The notes: a model not told the origin generated them from the sequence alone. DNA of 53,059 nt from an uncultured Oligoflexia bacterium (GCA_937120495.1 CAKZJW010000150.1:1-53059), one strand, 5' to 3'. Positions 43,520 through 51,892 are shown, counted from the stretch's first letter. Numbers and translations: made by a program.

Positions 43520-44089
43520 ATGAGTGACGAACAAGACGATAAGCCAACTGTAGTGTTAGATATAAGCGCGCTAAAAGAAGAGCTTGCCAGCAAGAAGCAA
43601 GTTGATGCCATTGATCAAGATATCGAGTTTGCTGTTCACGATGAAACTTCTCCGAATATTTCCTCTGGAAATACAAATGAACTATCACTCGAAGAGGAAC
43701 TTGAGGATGAAGTTGATCTTCTAGGATCAGGAAAAAGAAAGATTATATTTTTTGATTATTCATCTCAATACTTTAGTAAGCTTGCCCCTAAACTTCCTCA
43801 AGAGAATTATGAATTTAATATAATTACAGAGTTAAAAGAGCTCAATGCTTACTTACAATCAGGTGAAAGCATTGTCGTGATCTTCCATTACAACGCAGCT
43901 CCTAAGGCCGTAAATCAACTTTCTACACAGATAAAATCAAAGTTTCCAAGTGCCAAGACAATTATTGTGGCCAAAGGATTATCTCCAGATAAAGCCAGTG
44001 CACACCAAAAATCAAAAGCTGGGGCCAATGCTTATTTAAGCGTTCCCTTTAGTGTTAAACAATTTACTGGGGCGATTGATTCGATATAG
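43520..44089 (+). CDS. Pseudo-receiver (degenerate response-regulator) protein
   Basis: A 189-residue protein with an acidic disordered N terminus (1-65) and a CheY-like domain (about 72-189). The receiver fold is suggested by KIIFFDYSSQYFSKLAPKL, SIVVIFHYNAAPKAV, AKTIIVAKGLS and GANAYLSVPFSVKQF. The phosphoacceptor Asp strand ends in FHYN, so the Asp is missing, and the acidic pocket is reduced to one Asp. It is probably a phosphorylation-independent signalling adaptor. The ATG follows AAAAGGTAG. Confidence 0.7.
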   Translation: MSDEQDDKPTVVLDISALKEELASKKQVDAIDQDIEFAVHDETSPNISSGNTNELSLEEELEDEVDLLGSGKRKIIFFDYSSQYFSKLAPKLPQENYEFNIITELKELNAYLQSGESIVVIFHYNAAPKAVNQLSTQIKSKFPSAKTIIVAKGLSPDKASAHQKSKAGANAYLSVPFSVKQFTGAIDSI

Positions 44090-44348
44090 AATCCTTAGCA
44101 ATAAATGGTACTCCTTTGAGAGAGATACCACTTATCACTGGGAGGTACTTTGGGGGTCAAAAGCAACTAAAACCCCTTCAGTATTGGTAGAGTTTACTCC
44201 GAGTCCCAAATTAAATAAATCCAGAAAATTTACAAAATGCTCAAATGCCCTTATTTTCGCAAGTTAACATAAAGCGCTGTAATTTTATTTAAGTTGACAC
44301 TTATGCACCATAATTGACATGATTTCATATATATAAATGGAGTCATAC

Positions 44349-45050
44349 ATGAAATCAATAACTTACATTACGTTTGTTTTTCTACTTTTTTCTACTAATT
44401 TTGTTTACTCACAAGACTGGACAGCTAGCTCTGAGCTTCCTGGGATAGAGAAATGCAAGGACTCTCATGGACATAGGGTTTGCTATAAAGACGGCAATAG
44501 AAAGAACATATACGAGCTCTCAGAGTCTCAAAGACTTCATTATATAAACGAGGGTGCAAAGCACGTTATGTCTTATCCTGTTGAGATAACACCAATGCAA
44601 ATACCACTTAAATCCCTAGAGAACTTTTTTAAAAATGATCAAGGCTCACCTCTTAGAAGGTTAATATATAGAGCATCTCAAGACATAAGTAAGTTTAGAA
44701 ATATTCAAGATATATACTCAAAACTCGGGCTTCACCAGTACCCAGAATTTGAAGCTCAAAGAGGGCCAAATCTTATTCCTTTTATGGGAGAGCTTGAAAA
44801 AGAGGCCATGGGTGTAACAATTTTTGGTAAAGGAAAATCAAGAGGAATTACTTTTAGCTGTGCTGCCTGCCATAGCAATAATTTATTTGGAAAGAAAATA
44901 ATTGGACTTACAAATAGGTTTCCTACTGCAAATGAATTTTTTCATCTTGGTAAGAAAATTGCCTCAAAAGTTCCCTCACCTCTTTATAGGAGTTTCTTTA
45001 AGGCCTCTGACGAAGAGATGGTTATCTTTAAAAGAGTAAAAAAAGCACTC
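44349..45050 (+). CDS. Exported c-type cytochrome-like protein, truncated by a junction
   Basis: From ATG 44349 (GGAG six bases upstream) there is a signal peptide (MKSITYITFVFLLFSTNFVY followed by SQ). About 205 residues follow with one haem c motif CAACH (ORF residues 175-179) in GITFSCAACHSNNLFGKK. Other parts (GPNLIPFMGELEKEAMGVTI, NRFPTANEFFHLGKK) look like a conserved family of Bacteriovoracia-type proteins that I cannot name. Near KRVKKAL the protein stops being itself and continues in frame as a PAS domain. The real C terminus is therefore missing. A periplasmic electron-transfer role is likely. Confidence 0.6.
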
Positions 45051-45060
45051 ACAGCTCACT
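45040..45060. other. Chimeric junction 3 (cytochrome-like gene to PAS-GGDEF-EAL gene)
   Basis: An exported haem protein with a signal peptide continues without a stop into the middle of a cytosolic-type PAS fold (TAHFSEKTEHFEATYRV onward). The PAS domain lacks its first half and no transmembrane segment separates the halves, so a native fusion would place GGDEF-EAL in the periplasm. Downstream genes are gammaproteobacterial in type, upstream genes Bacteriovoracia in type. An in-frame artificial join is the best explanation. Confidence 0.65.
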
Positions 45061-46901
45061 TTTCTGAGAAAACAGAACATTTCGAAGCAACTTACAGAGT
45101 TAAAAATAAGCACAACAAATGGATATGGATATTAGACCGTGGAAAAATAGTTGAACGTGACAGTAGCAATAAACCATTAAGGATGACTGGTACATTAAAA
45201 GATATTAGTCAAATAAAGAAAACCGAAGAAAGTTTAAAACTATTTGCTCGATGTATTCAAAATATATCGGACGCTGTTGTGATCTATGATCGCCAATATT
45301 TCGCTGTTGATGTGAATAAGGCTTTTCAACGAATCACAGGAAAAGACAGAATGAATATGCTTGGACAACCTTTATCGTTCACGCAATATCCAAGCAGTTT
45401 CACTGATGATATTAAAAAGCATTTATTATCTCAGGGTAGCTGGCATGGAGAAATTGACAGTATACGAGAGGACGGCACTGAATACAGAATAGATTTAAAT
45501 ATAGATATTATTTATGATGAAAACCATAATATATCTCATTTTGTAAGTGTATTTTCAGATATAACGAAACGAAAAGAAAACGAAGCAGAATTAAGAAAAT
45601 TAGCTAGCTCTGATGTATTAACTGGCTTACCAAACCGTTCATTTTTTCAAGCAAACCAAGCTCGATTAGTTAAAAGTAACATTAACCATGCATTACTAGT
45701 TTTTGATTTAGACAACTTCAAAAAAATCAATGATTCAATGGGCCATCAAATTGGTGACGCTATTTTATGCCAAGTTACTAAACGTATGTTAAACCTTGTA
45801 AGAAAACAAGATACTATTTATCGATTAGGCGGTGATGAATTTAGTATAATTATTGAAGGAACAAATGATATTCATACAATAACAACGCTTGCTAAAGAAA
45901 TTTTAACCACTATTGCTTTACCATTTAAAATAAGAAACCAAGAAGTTGTTCTGTATAGTAGTATCGGTATTGTTTTATTTCCTGAAGATGGTTTAACTGG
46001 TCACGAGCTGCTTAAAAATGCCGATACAGCGATGTACCATGCAAAAGGAAGTGGTGGAAATCGATATCAATTTTTCAGTGATTCTATGAATAAACAGGCG
46101 GTAAAACGCTTACAAATTGAAAATTTAATCCGTCACGGGCTGAAAGAAGATTTGTTCACTGTTTACTATCAGCCAAAAATTGAAATTGCTACCGGAAAAA
46201 TTTCAGGTATGGAAGCCCTAGTCCGCTTCGAAACACCAAGCAAAGGTATTATCAGTCCTTATATTTTTATTCCTGTTTCTGAGGAAACTGGTCAAATAAT
46301 TGATATAGGTGAAATAGTATTGAAAAAAGCTTGTTTTGCTGCAAAAAAATGGGTTGAAGCAAGACTCTTTACTGGGCGCGTAGCCGTTAACTTATCTGCT
46401 GTACAATTCACCCAATCTAATTTAGTTAGCCAAATTGCTAACATATTAAAAGAAAGTAAATTACCGCCTAAACATTTGGAGTTAGAAATTACTGAAGGAA
46501 CCGTAATGAATTCTCCGCAAACAGCCATAGATACTATGCTACAGATAAGAGCGATGGGCGTTCATTTATCTCTAGATGATTTTGGCACAGGTTATTCTTC
46601 GCTGGCTTATTTAAAACAATTTCCATTAAATACGCTAAAAATAGATAAAGCCTTTATTGATGACATTGAAGATTCTGAACAAGGTAGAAACATGGTAGCG
46701 ACCATTGTTACAATTGCGCATAACTTAGGTATGGATGTCGTTGCAGAAGGTGTAGAAACAAACCAACAATTGGATTACCTCGCAAGTTTAAAATGTGAAC
46801 AATTACAAGGGTATTTATACAGTAAACCTTTAGCACATGAAAACTTCCAAAAATATTTACTTTCACATCAAATTACCAATAGATCTACAACATTTAATTA
46901 A
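45051..46901 (+). CDS. PAS-PAS-GGDEF-EAL cyclic-di-GMP signalling protein, N terminus missing
   Basis: About 616 residues remain: the end of a PAS_3 domain (FEATYRVKNKHNKWIWILDR), a complete PAS domain (about ORF residues 300-410), a GGDEF domain with DVLTGLPNR and intact RLGGDEF, and a C-terminal EAL domain. The EAL active-site motifs are intact: EALVRF, NLSAVQF, ELEITEG, LDDFGTGYSSL, KIDKAFI and VVAEGVET. Both diguanylate cyclase and phosphodiesterase activities are possible on sequence. The true start and any sensor region lie upstream in the source genome and are lost at junction 3. Codon use and motif style fit Alteromonadales. Confidence 0.85.
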   Translation, partial: TAHFSEKTEHFEATYRVKNKHNKWIWILDRGKIVERDSSNKPLRMTGTLKDISQIKKTEESLKLFARCIQNISDAVVIYDRQYFAVDVNKAFQRITGKDRMNMLGQPLSFTQYPSSFTDDIKKHLLSQGSWHGEIDSIREDGTEYRIDLNIDIIYDENHNISHFVSVFSDITKRKENEAELRKLASSDVLTGLPNRSFFQANQARLVKSNINHALLVFDLDNFKKINDSMGHQIGDAILCQVTKRMLNLVRKQDTIYRLGGDEFSIIIEGTNDIHTITTLAKEILTTIALPFKIRNQEVVLYSSIGIVLFPEDGLTGHELLKNADTAMYHAKGSGGNRYQFFSDSMNKQAVKRLQIENLIRHGLKEDLFTVYYQPKIEIATGKISGMEALVRFETPSKGIISPYIFIPVSEETGQIIDIGEIVLKKACFAAKKWVEARLFTGRVAVNLSAVQFTQSNLVSQIANILKESKLPPKHLELEITEGTVMNSPQTAIDTMLQIRAMGVHLSLDDFGTGYSSLAYLKQFPLNTLKIDKAFIDDIEDSEQGRNMVATIVTIAHNLGMDVVAEGVETNQQLDYLASLKCEQLQGYLYSKPLAHENFQKYLLSHQITNRSTTFN

Positions 46902-47053
46902 TTGGTAAGTTATTAAGAAACGTCAAGAAATTGTCTTATTTGAAGTGAAAATAGAATAACCCAGCATTTTTATAAAATTTGATAAAAATACAATCTTGTC
47001 CTATACCCTGTCGCCAAACACATAAACTATATATTTTTAAATATAAAAACACA

Positions 47054-47069
47054 TGGCATAAAAAATGCA
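47054..47069 (+). promoter_or_regulatory. Candidate sigma-54 (RpoN) -24/-12 promoter of the repeat-peptide operon
   Basis: TGGCAT-AAAAA-ATGCA places GG (47055-47056) and GC (47067-47068) exactly ten bases apart, the hallmark of sigma-54 promoters (consensus TGGCAC-N5-TTGCA; nine of eleven defined bases match). Transcription would start near 47080, about 27 bases before the ATG at 47107. No enhancer-binding-protein site was identified upstream. Confidence 0.55.
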
Positions 47070-47106
47070 GCTTTTACTCTAAACAACTAAAAAGAGGAAA
47101 AAGTAA

Positions 47107-47355
47107 ATGCTAAGTTCAATTATGCTTTCAATAGCTATATCTGTATCTCCTGTGTCTGATGGTCAAAATTTCAATGATCAATTTAATCTTAATATTGAAA
47201 CTACTGGTCGTAAACGCGGAACACGTCGATTAAATGATGAAAACAACCTTAATATTGAAACTATTGGTCGTAAACGCGGAACACGTCGATTAAATGATGA
47301 GAATAGCCTTAATGTTGAAGTTGCTGGTCGTAAACGCGGCACACGTCGATTGTAA
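47107..47355 (+). CDS. Tandem-repeat small peptide (leader plus three 20-residue GRKRGTRRL repeats)
   Basis: An 82-residue peptide with AGAGGA placed well before the ATG. Residues 1-22 are a hydrophobic leader (MLSSIMLSIAISVSPVSDGQ) resembling a weak signal peptide. Residues 23-82 are three repeats of exactly 20 residues with the form NDxxxLN(I/V)ExxGRKRGTRRL. The last ends at the stop codon. At DNA level the repeats are 60-bp units at 47173-47232, 47233-47292 and 47293-47352, nearly identical in codons, so duplication is recent or maintained. Each unit has an acidic half and a strongly basic half. I do not recognise the family. Possibilities are a multi-core peptide precursor, a cationic secreted peptide or a nucleic-acid-binding peptide. 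Shadow frames in the opposite strand are not genes. Confidence 0.7.
   Translation: MLSSIMLSIAISVSPVSDGQNFNDQFNLNIETTGRKRGTRRLNDENNLNIETIGRKRGTRRLNDENSLNVEVAGRKRGTRRL
47173..47352 (+). repeat. Three 60-bp in-frame tandem repeats
   Basis: Head-to-tail 60-bp units encode the 20-residue modules of the small peptide. The 27-base GRKRGTRRL part is almost invariant, with changes mainly at third codon positions (GGA/GGC, TTA/TTG). The variable part encodes NDxxxLNIExx. There are no spacers, so this is not a CRISPR array. Confidence 0.9.
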
Positions 47356-47397
47356 TAGCCTAAACAGAAATCTAGAAAACTTTTATGAGGTAAAACC

Positions 47398-47508
47398 ATG
47401 TTAAATTTATTTAAAATGATTTTCATAAATAAAAAAGCTAAAAAAGAAAACCCTATAGCAGCTCGAATTGAAATTAAAGAAACATCAGCTAATGGCTGGT
47501 GGTCTTAA
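47398..47508 (+). CDS. 36-residue peptide ending in GWWS
   Basis: ATG 47398 follows GAGGT at correct distance, 42 bases after the repeat-peptide stop and probably on the same transcript. The peptide has a hydrophobic start (MLNLFKMIFI), a basic stretch (NKKAKKEN), a helical middle (PIAARIEIKE) and a C terminus TSANGWWS. The leader-like body and aromatic tail resemble ribosomally made, modified peptide precursors, but no modification enzyme is visible nearby. It may instead be a small membrane-associated peptide. Too short for gene finders; support comes from the ribosome-binding site and its position. Confidence 0.5.
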   Translation: MLNLFKMIFINKKAKKENPIAARIEIKETSANGWWS

Positions 47509-47716
47509 GCTATATAGCTTGTAGTTCAATTTATTAACCTAAAACATCAAAAGAGTAAAATTTGTAATTGATGTTAATCTGACTACATCGGATGTTAATA
47601 AACTTAACAAAAACAAGGATGTAAATTAAAAACAAGGAAGTATAACTGAGTTTATTAACACCACCCAAGTACTACTCCCTCCTTCCATAAACGAAAACTT
47701 AGAATTAAAGATTTTA
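47509..47716. other. Intergenic stretch with repeated AAAAACAAGGA
   Basis: Two copies of AAAAACAAGGA (47609-47619 and 47628-47638) resemble ribosome-binding-site regions, but each is followed by no usable start codon. The second leads into a 30-codon open frame that would need an ATA start (47642). I do not call a gene here. It may be a decayed small-peptide gene. Confidence 0.3.
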
Positions 47717-47926
47717 TTACGCTCTAAATACTAGTTGTTCAAATCCAAATAATCTATTTAGTAACATACGTTTTTTCATGTTGAACATTGGCCAAATCAA
47801 AGGTCCGAATACAATTCCTGCAACAGTCCACCGCTTACGACCAAAACCTGTGATTACAGCCTGGCAATAGAAAAAAACGCCACACAGCACGCTTAACACA
47901 ATGCCTAAAACCATCAAAAGAATCAA
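47717..47926 (-). CDS. Small membrane protein
   Basis: A 69-residue protein that starts at a TTG with AGGAG seven bases upstream. A nearby ATG closer to the site meets a stop after two codons. It has one clear N-terminal hydrophobic helix (ILLMVLGIVLSVLCGVFFY) and probably a second (TVAGIVFGPLIWPMF), with basic ends GFGRKRW and MKKRMLLNRLFG. It resembles a small conserved hypothetical found in Shewanella- and Colwellia-type genomes (from memory). It converges on the peptide operon. Function is unknown. Confidence 0.65.
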   Translation of the reverse strand: MILLMVLGIVLSVLCGVFFYCQAVITGFGRKRWTVAGIVFGPLIWPMFNMKKRMLLNRLFGFEQLVFRA

Positions 47927-48342
47927 AACATTACTCCTAGTGAATTTCTTTATGTAAAAAGAATTTCATTAAATGAAAATAATTATTCAAATAAGTTTAT
48001 TTATTAATATGCTCAATAATATAATCAATTTAGAGTCTTTACTCAAATCTAAAATACTTATGATTACTATTTATTTTATTAATAACATGGAAATAAATTG
48101 CCATATCAATCGGATAAAATAGTCCGCGCAAGAGGTAGTTTATTGCCAATATTTGAATTGTAAAACTATAGGTTTTTGTTTATTTTTGGTATAAAAAAAA
48201 ACGATAATTGATGAAAATATTCATTTTCATCAATTATCGTTTTCAATTTAGATTAATCAGATTTTAGCTTATTTTAACGTACTCAAATTTGTAGGCGTTA
48301 AATTGACTTTTTCACCGAAAAAATTATCAATAATTTAAACCA
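47927..48342. other. AT-rich intergenic region between the small membrane gene and fadJ
   Basis: No open frame with a plausible start is seen in these ~415 bases. The left part should hold the promoter of the small membrane protein gene. The right part holds the fadJ terminator at 48192-48242. Confidence 0.5.
48192..48242 (-). terminator. Rho-independent terminator after fadJ
   Basis: A perfect 20-bp stem (48199-48218 with 48223-48242) encloses a four-base loop. On the minus strand it is followed by nine T residues. It lies about 100 bases past the fadJ stop. Confidence 0.92.
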
Positions 48343-50517
48343 TTAATAATATCGTTCATTCTTTTCAGCCATAGTAATTAACGCATCACATGGCGCGTAA
48401 CGTTCACCGTATTGCTTAGACCATAGTGTTAGTTGTTTAATAACACACTCAACTCCAATACTGTCAATGTAGCGTAATGGTCCTCCTAAAAACGGTGGAA
48501 AACCTATACCAAATATAGCGCCAATATCTGCATCTCTGGCATTACGAACAACCCCTTCATCTAAGCAACGAGCAGCTTCATTTAACATCATAAAAGTGCA
48601 CCGTTTTGCTATTTCTTCGCTAGGTAACGTGTTAGAAATTGTAATATTTAAAAGACTATAGATAGACTTGTCTACTTGTTTATTATTTTTTTTCTTTTTT
48701 GTATTGTATAGGTAAAACCCTTTGCTAACTTTTTTACCTAATCGTCCATCTTCTGATAAAGAGGTAAATGCACTCGGTGTTGAAAATCTTTTCCCGAGTT
48801 TAGATTCTAGTACAGGTCCGATTTTAGCACCAACATCAATACCGACTTCATCAAGTAATTGAATTGGCCCAATTGGAAAACCAAAATTAACAAGTGCCTC
48901 ATCTATTTTTTCTATAGGTACACCAGTCAGTAATAATATTGCTGCTTCATTCATATAAGGAGCTAATATTCGATTAACATAAAAACCAGCTTTATCCTTA
49001 ACAACTATAGGAGTTTTACCTTGTTTTTTTGCAAATGCTACTGTTGTAGAAACAGTTTCATCTGAAGTAGAAGTATGTGGAATTATTTCAACTAACGGCA
49101 TTTTATCAACGGGTGAAAAATAATGTAACCCAATAATATTTTCAGGTTTTTCTGCATTAGCTGCAATATTACTTATGGGTAAACTTGATGTATTGCTGGC
49201 AAATATAGTTGATTCATTAGTGTTATTTTCTATATCAGTCACCATCTGTTGTTTTAATTTTAAATCTTCAAATACAGCTTCAATTACGAGATCAACATCT
49301 TTAAATCCAGAAAAGTCTATACACCCAGTAATATTAGACATTTGTTTTTGTAGATCACTTTTACTCATAAATTTTCGCTTTACTTTTTTATTAAGTAAAT
49401 CAAAACCATATTTAAAGGCATGACTAATTCCTTGCTGCGTAATATCTTTGATTCTGACAGGAATTTTAGCTTTGGTAGCTGTTACAAAAGCAATACCACC
49501 TCCCATTAAACCGCCACCAAGCACACCTACTTTATTTATTTTTTTAGCGGTAACATGATTAACGCCCTGTTCTTTTTTCATTTCAGTAGTAGCAAAAAAT
49601 ATATGACGGAGTTGATAAGATTCTGAACTCATTGTTAGTTCAGCAAAATTATTTGCTTCAACTTTATAACCCTCTTCTTGAGTTTTTTCTATACCGACTT
49701 TTACACTTTCAATTATTTTTATAGGTGCAGGATAATTACCTTTAGTTTTAAATAAAACAGATTCCTTTGCCTTTTTAAATATAAGGTTCCGCCCTATTGC
49801 AGTCTCCTCTAATAACTTATTTACCAAAGAATTTTTTATTTTATTATTAGTATTTAATTGGCCAGAAATAAGCATTTTTTCAGCTGTGTCTATTAAAATA
49901 CTATTAGGCACTATTTTATTTACTAAGCCTATTTTTAAAGCTTGAGTTGCTCTGATTTGTTTACCCGTTAACATCATATCTAATGATTTTTGTAACCCAA
50001 TTAATTTAGGTAATCTTTGAGTACCCCCACTGCCGGGTAATAAGCCCAGTTGAACTTCAGGTAAACCTAAAACTGTTTTTGGGTTATTGGTACAAATTCG
50101 TGCATGACAAGCTAACACAAGCTCTAACCCACCACCTAAACAGGTACCATTTATTGCGGCAATAATTGGAATGTGAAATTGCTCTATTTTTGAAAAAATC
50201 ATCTGCCCTCGGCGAGAAATAGTTTCTACTTCTGCTTTCGTTTGGCAATTATTGATCATATTAATATCGGCACCAGCAATAAAAGAATCTTCTTTCCCAC
50301 TAAATAAAATAATACCTTTGATAGAGGTATCACTTTTAATTTCTTCTAATAATTCTTCAATTTGGTCGGCAAACTCCTCCTTTAACGTATTAATACTGTC
50401 TTCTACTACATTGATAATTAAATGAACTATACCATTATCTTTTTTAATCAAAGTAAAGACACTAGTACTGTTATTTTTTTCTTGGTTTATATTTGTTTCA
50501 ATATTTTTGTTGCTCAT
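48343..50517 (-). CDS. fadJ: Fatty-acid oxidation complex alpha subunit FadJ
   Basis: A 724-residue multifunctional protein. The N-terminal crotonase domain (about 15-200) has GTCLGGGLELVLACHARI and LGLPEVQLGLLPGSGGTQRL with both catalytic Glu positions kept. The central and C-terminal 3-hydroxyacyl-CoA dehydrogenase domains have VGVLGGGLMGGGIAFVTA, ASNTSSLPI, LHYFSPVDKMPLVEII and GFYVNRILAPYMNEA. It performs enoyl-CoA hydration and hydroxyacyl-CoA oxidation in beta-oxidation. The ATG 50517 shares its A with the fadI stop (TAATG), so the two are translationally coupled. An upstream in-frame extension lies inside fadI and is rejected. Confidence 0.95.
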   Translation of the reverse strand: MSNKNIETNINQEKNNSTSVFTLIKKDNGIVHLIINVVEDSINTLKEEFADQIEELLEEIKSDTSIKGIILFSGKEDSFIAGADINMINNCQTKAEVETISRRGQMIFSKIEQFHIPIIAAINGTCLGGGLELVLACHARICTNNPKTVLGLPEVQLGLLPGSGGTQRLPKLIGLQKSLDMMLTGKQIRATQALKIGLVNKIVPNSILIDTAEKMLISGQLNTNNKIKNSLVNKLLEETAIGRNLIFKKAKESVLFKTKGNYPAPIKIIESVKVGIEKTQEEGYKVEANNFAELTMSSESYQLRHIFFATTEMKKEQGVNHVTAKKINKVGVLGGGLMGGGIAFVTATKAKIPVRIKDITQQGISHAFKYGFDLLNKKVKRKFMSKSDLQKQMSNITGCIDFSGFKDVDLVIEAVFEDLKLKQQMVTDIENNTNESTIFASNTSSLPISNIAANAEKPENIIGLHYFSPVDKMPLVEIIPHTSTSDETVSTTVAFAKKQGKTPIVVKDKAGFYVNRILAPYMNEAAILLLTGVPIEKIDEALVNFGFPIGPIQLLDEVGIDVGAKIGPVLESKLGKRFSTPSAFTSLSEDGRLGKKVSKGFYLYNTKKKKNNKQVDKSIYSLLNITISNTLPSEEIAKRCTFMMLNEAARCLDEGVVRNARDADIGAIFGIGFPPFLGGPLRYIDSIGVECVIKQLTLWSKQYGERYAPCDALITMAEKNERYY

Positions 50518-51821
50518 TAATCTGTCTCCAAAACCATAGCGACACCTAGCCCACCTGCAGCGCAAGCAGTAGCCAAACCTACTCCACCACCGCGACGATT
50601 TAATTCGTTTAATGTTTGTGTAATTAATCTTGCACCTGTTGCCGCAAATGGATGGCCATAAGCTAATGATCCACCCATCACATTGAACTTAGACATATCG
50701 ATGTTTCCTATCGCCTTTTTACGACCTAAATATTTTTTCGCAAAGTGATCACTTTCAAACATTTTCATATTTGTTAAAGCTTGAGCGGCAAAAGCTTCAT
50801 GCATTTCAATTAAATCCAAATCGGCTAATTCTACACCAGCACGCTCTAACGCTATTGGTGTGGAAAAACTAGGACCCATCAACATATCTTTCCATACATC
50901 AATTGCCGCGAAACCATAACTTCGAATATAACCCAATGGCTTATACCCTAAAGCTTTCGCTTTACCTTCACGCATTATCAAAATGGCTGATGCACCGTCT
51001 GTCAATGCTGTGCTATTAGCGGCAGTAACAGTGCCATATTGCCTATCAAAACATGGTTTAAGTTTCGCGTATTCAGCTAAAACAGAGTTATCGCGGATAC
51101 AGTTATCTTTTTCTATAAAAGTTTTATAGGGTTCAGTATGAGCACACATTACTTCACCATTAAGTTTTCCTTCTGCCCAGCTTTCTGTGGCTAGTGAATG
51201 TGATCTATGTGCTAATGCATCTTGATCTTCTCTAGATATATTATAGGTTTTTGCCATTTGTTCAGCAGTTTCGCCCATAGATATTCCTGTTGAGTATTCA
51301 GCTACCGCTGGCGCTACAGGTAATATATCTTTAAACCTTAATTGACTAATGAGAGATAACTTTTGTCTCAACGTTTTTGTTTTACTTAAATCTAACAAAG
51401 TACGAGCAAACTTTTTAGATACACCGATAGGAGCAACTGAAGAAGAATCTGCACCGCCTGCAATACCAACATCTACTGTACCAACCATGATTGATTCAGC
51501 CACGTTTACCGCTGATTGAAAGCTCGTCGCACAAGCACGAGATACGCTGTAAGCATCTGTATTAGCATTCATACCTGTGCCAAGAACAATTTCACGAGCA
51601 ATATTAGGCGCTTCTGGCATTTGAACTACTTGACCAAAAACGCACTGATCAATAATAGATGGATCTACATTATATTTTTGCAATAATTCATTAACGACTA
51701 ATTTACCTAAATCTACGGCAGGAATACCGTGAAATGCAGTTGCTTGTTTAGCAAAAGGAGTTCTTAGCCCTGCAACAATAGCTATACGCTCTCCGTTAGA
51801 AGTAGTCATTTTAATTGTCAT
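50517..51821 (-). CDS. fadI: Acetyl-CoA acyltransferase FadI (3-ketoacyl-CoA thiolase)
   Basis: A 434-residue thiolase, as expected for FadI (about 436). The acylated Cys is in [12 protein letters not shown], the GGADSSSV block follows, the catalytic His is in [17 protein letters not shown] and the second Cys in [12 protein letters not shown]. It cleaves 3-ketoacyl-CoA in the last step of beta-oxidation and forms a complex with FadJ. ATG 51821 has GGAGA upstream; the longer frame to 51872 adds a non-conserved stretch. A FadR-like palindrome lies just upstream. Confidence 0.95.
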   Translation of the reverse strand: MTIKMTTSNGERIAIVAGLRTPFAKQATAFHGIPAVDLGKLVVNELLQKYNVDPSIIDQCVFGQVVQMPEAPNIAREIVLGTGMNANTDAYSVSRACATSFQSAVNVAESIMVGTVDVGIAGGADSSSVAPIGVSKKFARTLLDLSKTKTLRQKLSLISQLRFKDILPVAPAVAEYSTGISMGETAEQMAKTYNISREDQDALAHRSHSLATESWAEGKLNGEVMCAHTEPYKTFIEKDNCIRDNSVLAEYAKLKPCFDRQYGTVTAANSTALTDGASAILIMREGKAKALGYKPLGYIRSYGFAAIDVWKDMLMGPSFSTPIALERAGVELADLDLIEMHEAFAAQALTNMKMFESDHFAKKYLGRKKAIGNIDMSKFNVMGGSLAYGHPFAATGARLITQTLNELNRRGGGVGLATACAAGGLGVAMVLETD

Positions 51822-51877
51822 TTGTATTCTCCATTTACTAATACTCTTTGTTGTAGCTAAAGTATGTTTCAAATTTT

Positions 51878-51892
51878 AGAGGTCAGACCTCT
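51878..51892. promoter_or_regulatory. Candidate FadR-type (GntR family) operator upstream of fadI
   Basis: AGAGGTC-A-GACCTCT is a perfect 7+7 palindrome with one central base, 57 bases before the fadI ATG. The GGTCnGACC core matches the FadR consensus TGGTCnGACCA, with the outer pair changed. FadR represses fad genes until long-chain acyl-CoA is present, which fits the context. Confidence 0.5.

Noticed and set aside
44090..44336. Possible tRNA or structured RNA before the cytochrome-like gene
   Set aside because: No cloverleaf or long stem could be drawn; only short imperfect matches around GGTACTCC and GGAGGTACT exist.
44337..46901. A single periplasmic cytochrome-PAS-GGDEF-EAL fusion protein
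   Set aside because: The PAS fold is cut at its start, no membrane segment separates exported and cytosolic domains, and the gene type changes at the same point. An artificial in-frame join is simpler.
47173..47352. CRISPR-like array (regular 60-bp repeat)
   Set aside because: Repeats are contiguous without spacers, in frame, and differ mostly at synonymous sites, as expected for a coding tandem repeat.
47178..47426. Minus-strand frame with RVPRLRP repeats
   Set aside because: It is the antisense of the tandem-repeat peptide and has no ribosome-binding site; the plus-strand frame has one.
47642..47734. 30-codon frame (TEFINTTQVLLPPSINE) behind AAGGA
   Set aside because: It would need an ATA start placed too close to the ribosome-binding-like sequence, and its 3' part overlaps the minus-strand membrane gene.
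48199..48242. Perfect inverted repeat as an insertion-sequence end or phage site
   Set aside because: The 20-bp stem, 4-base loop and T-run on the minus strand right after fadJ fit a terminator; no transposase or target duplication is present.
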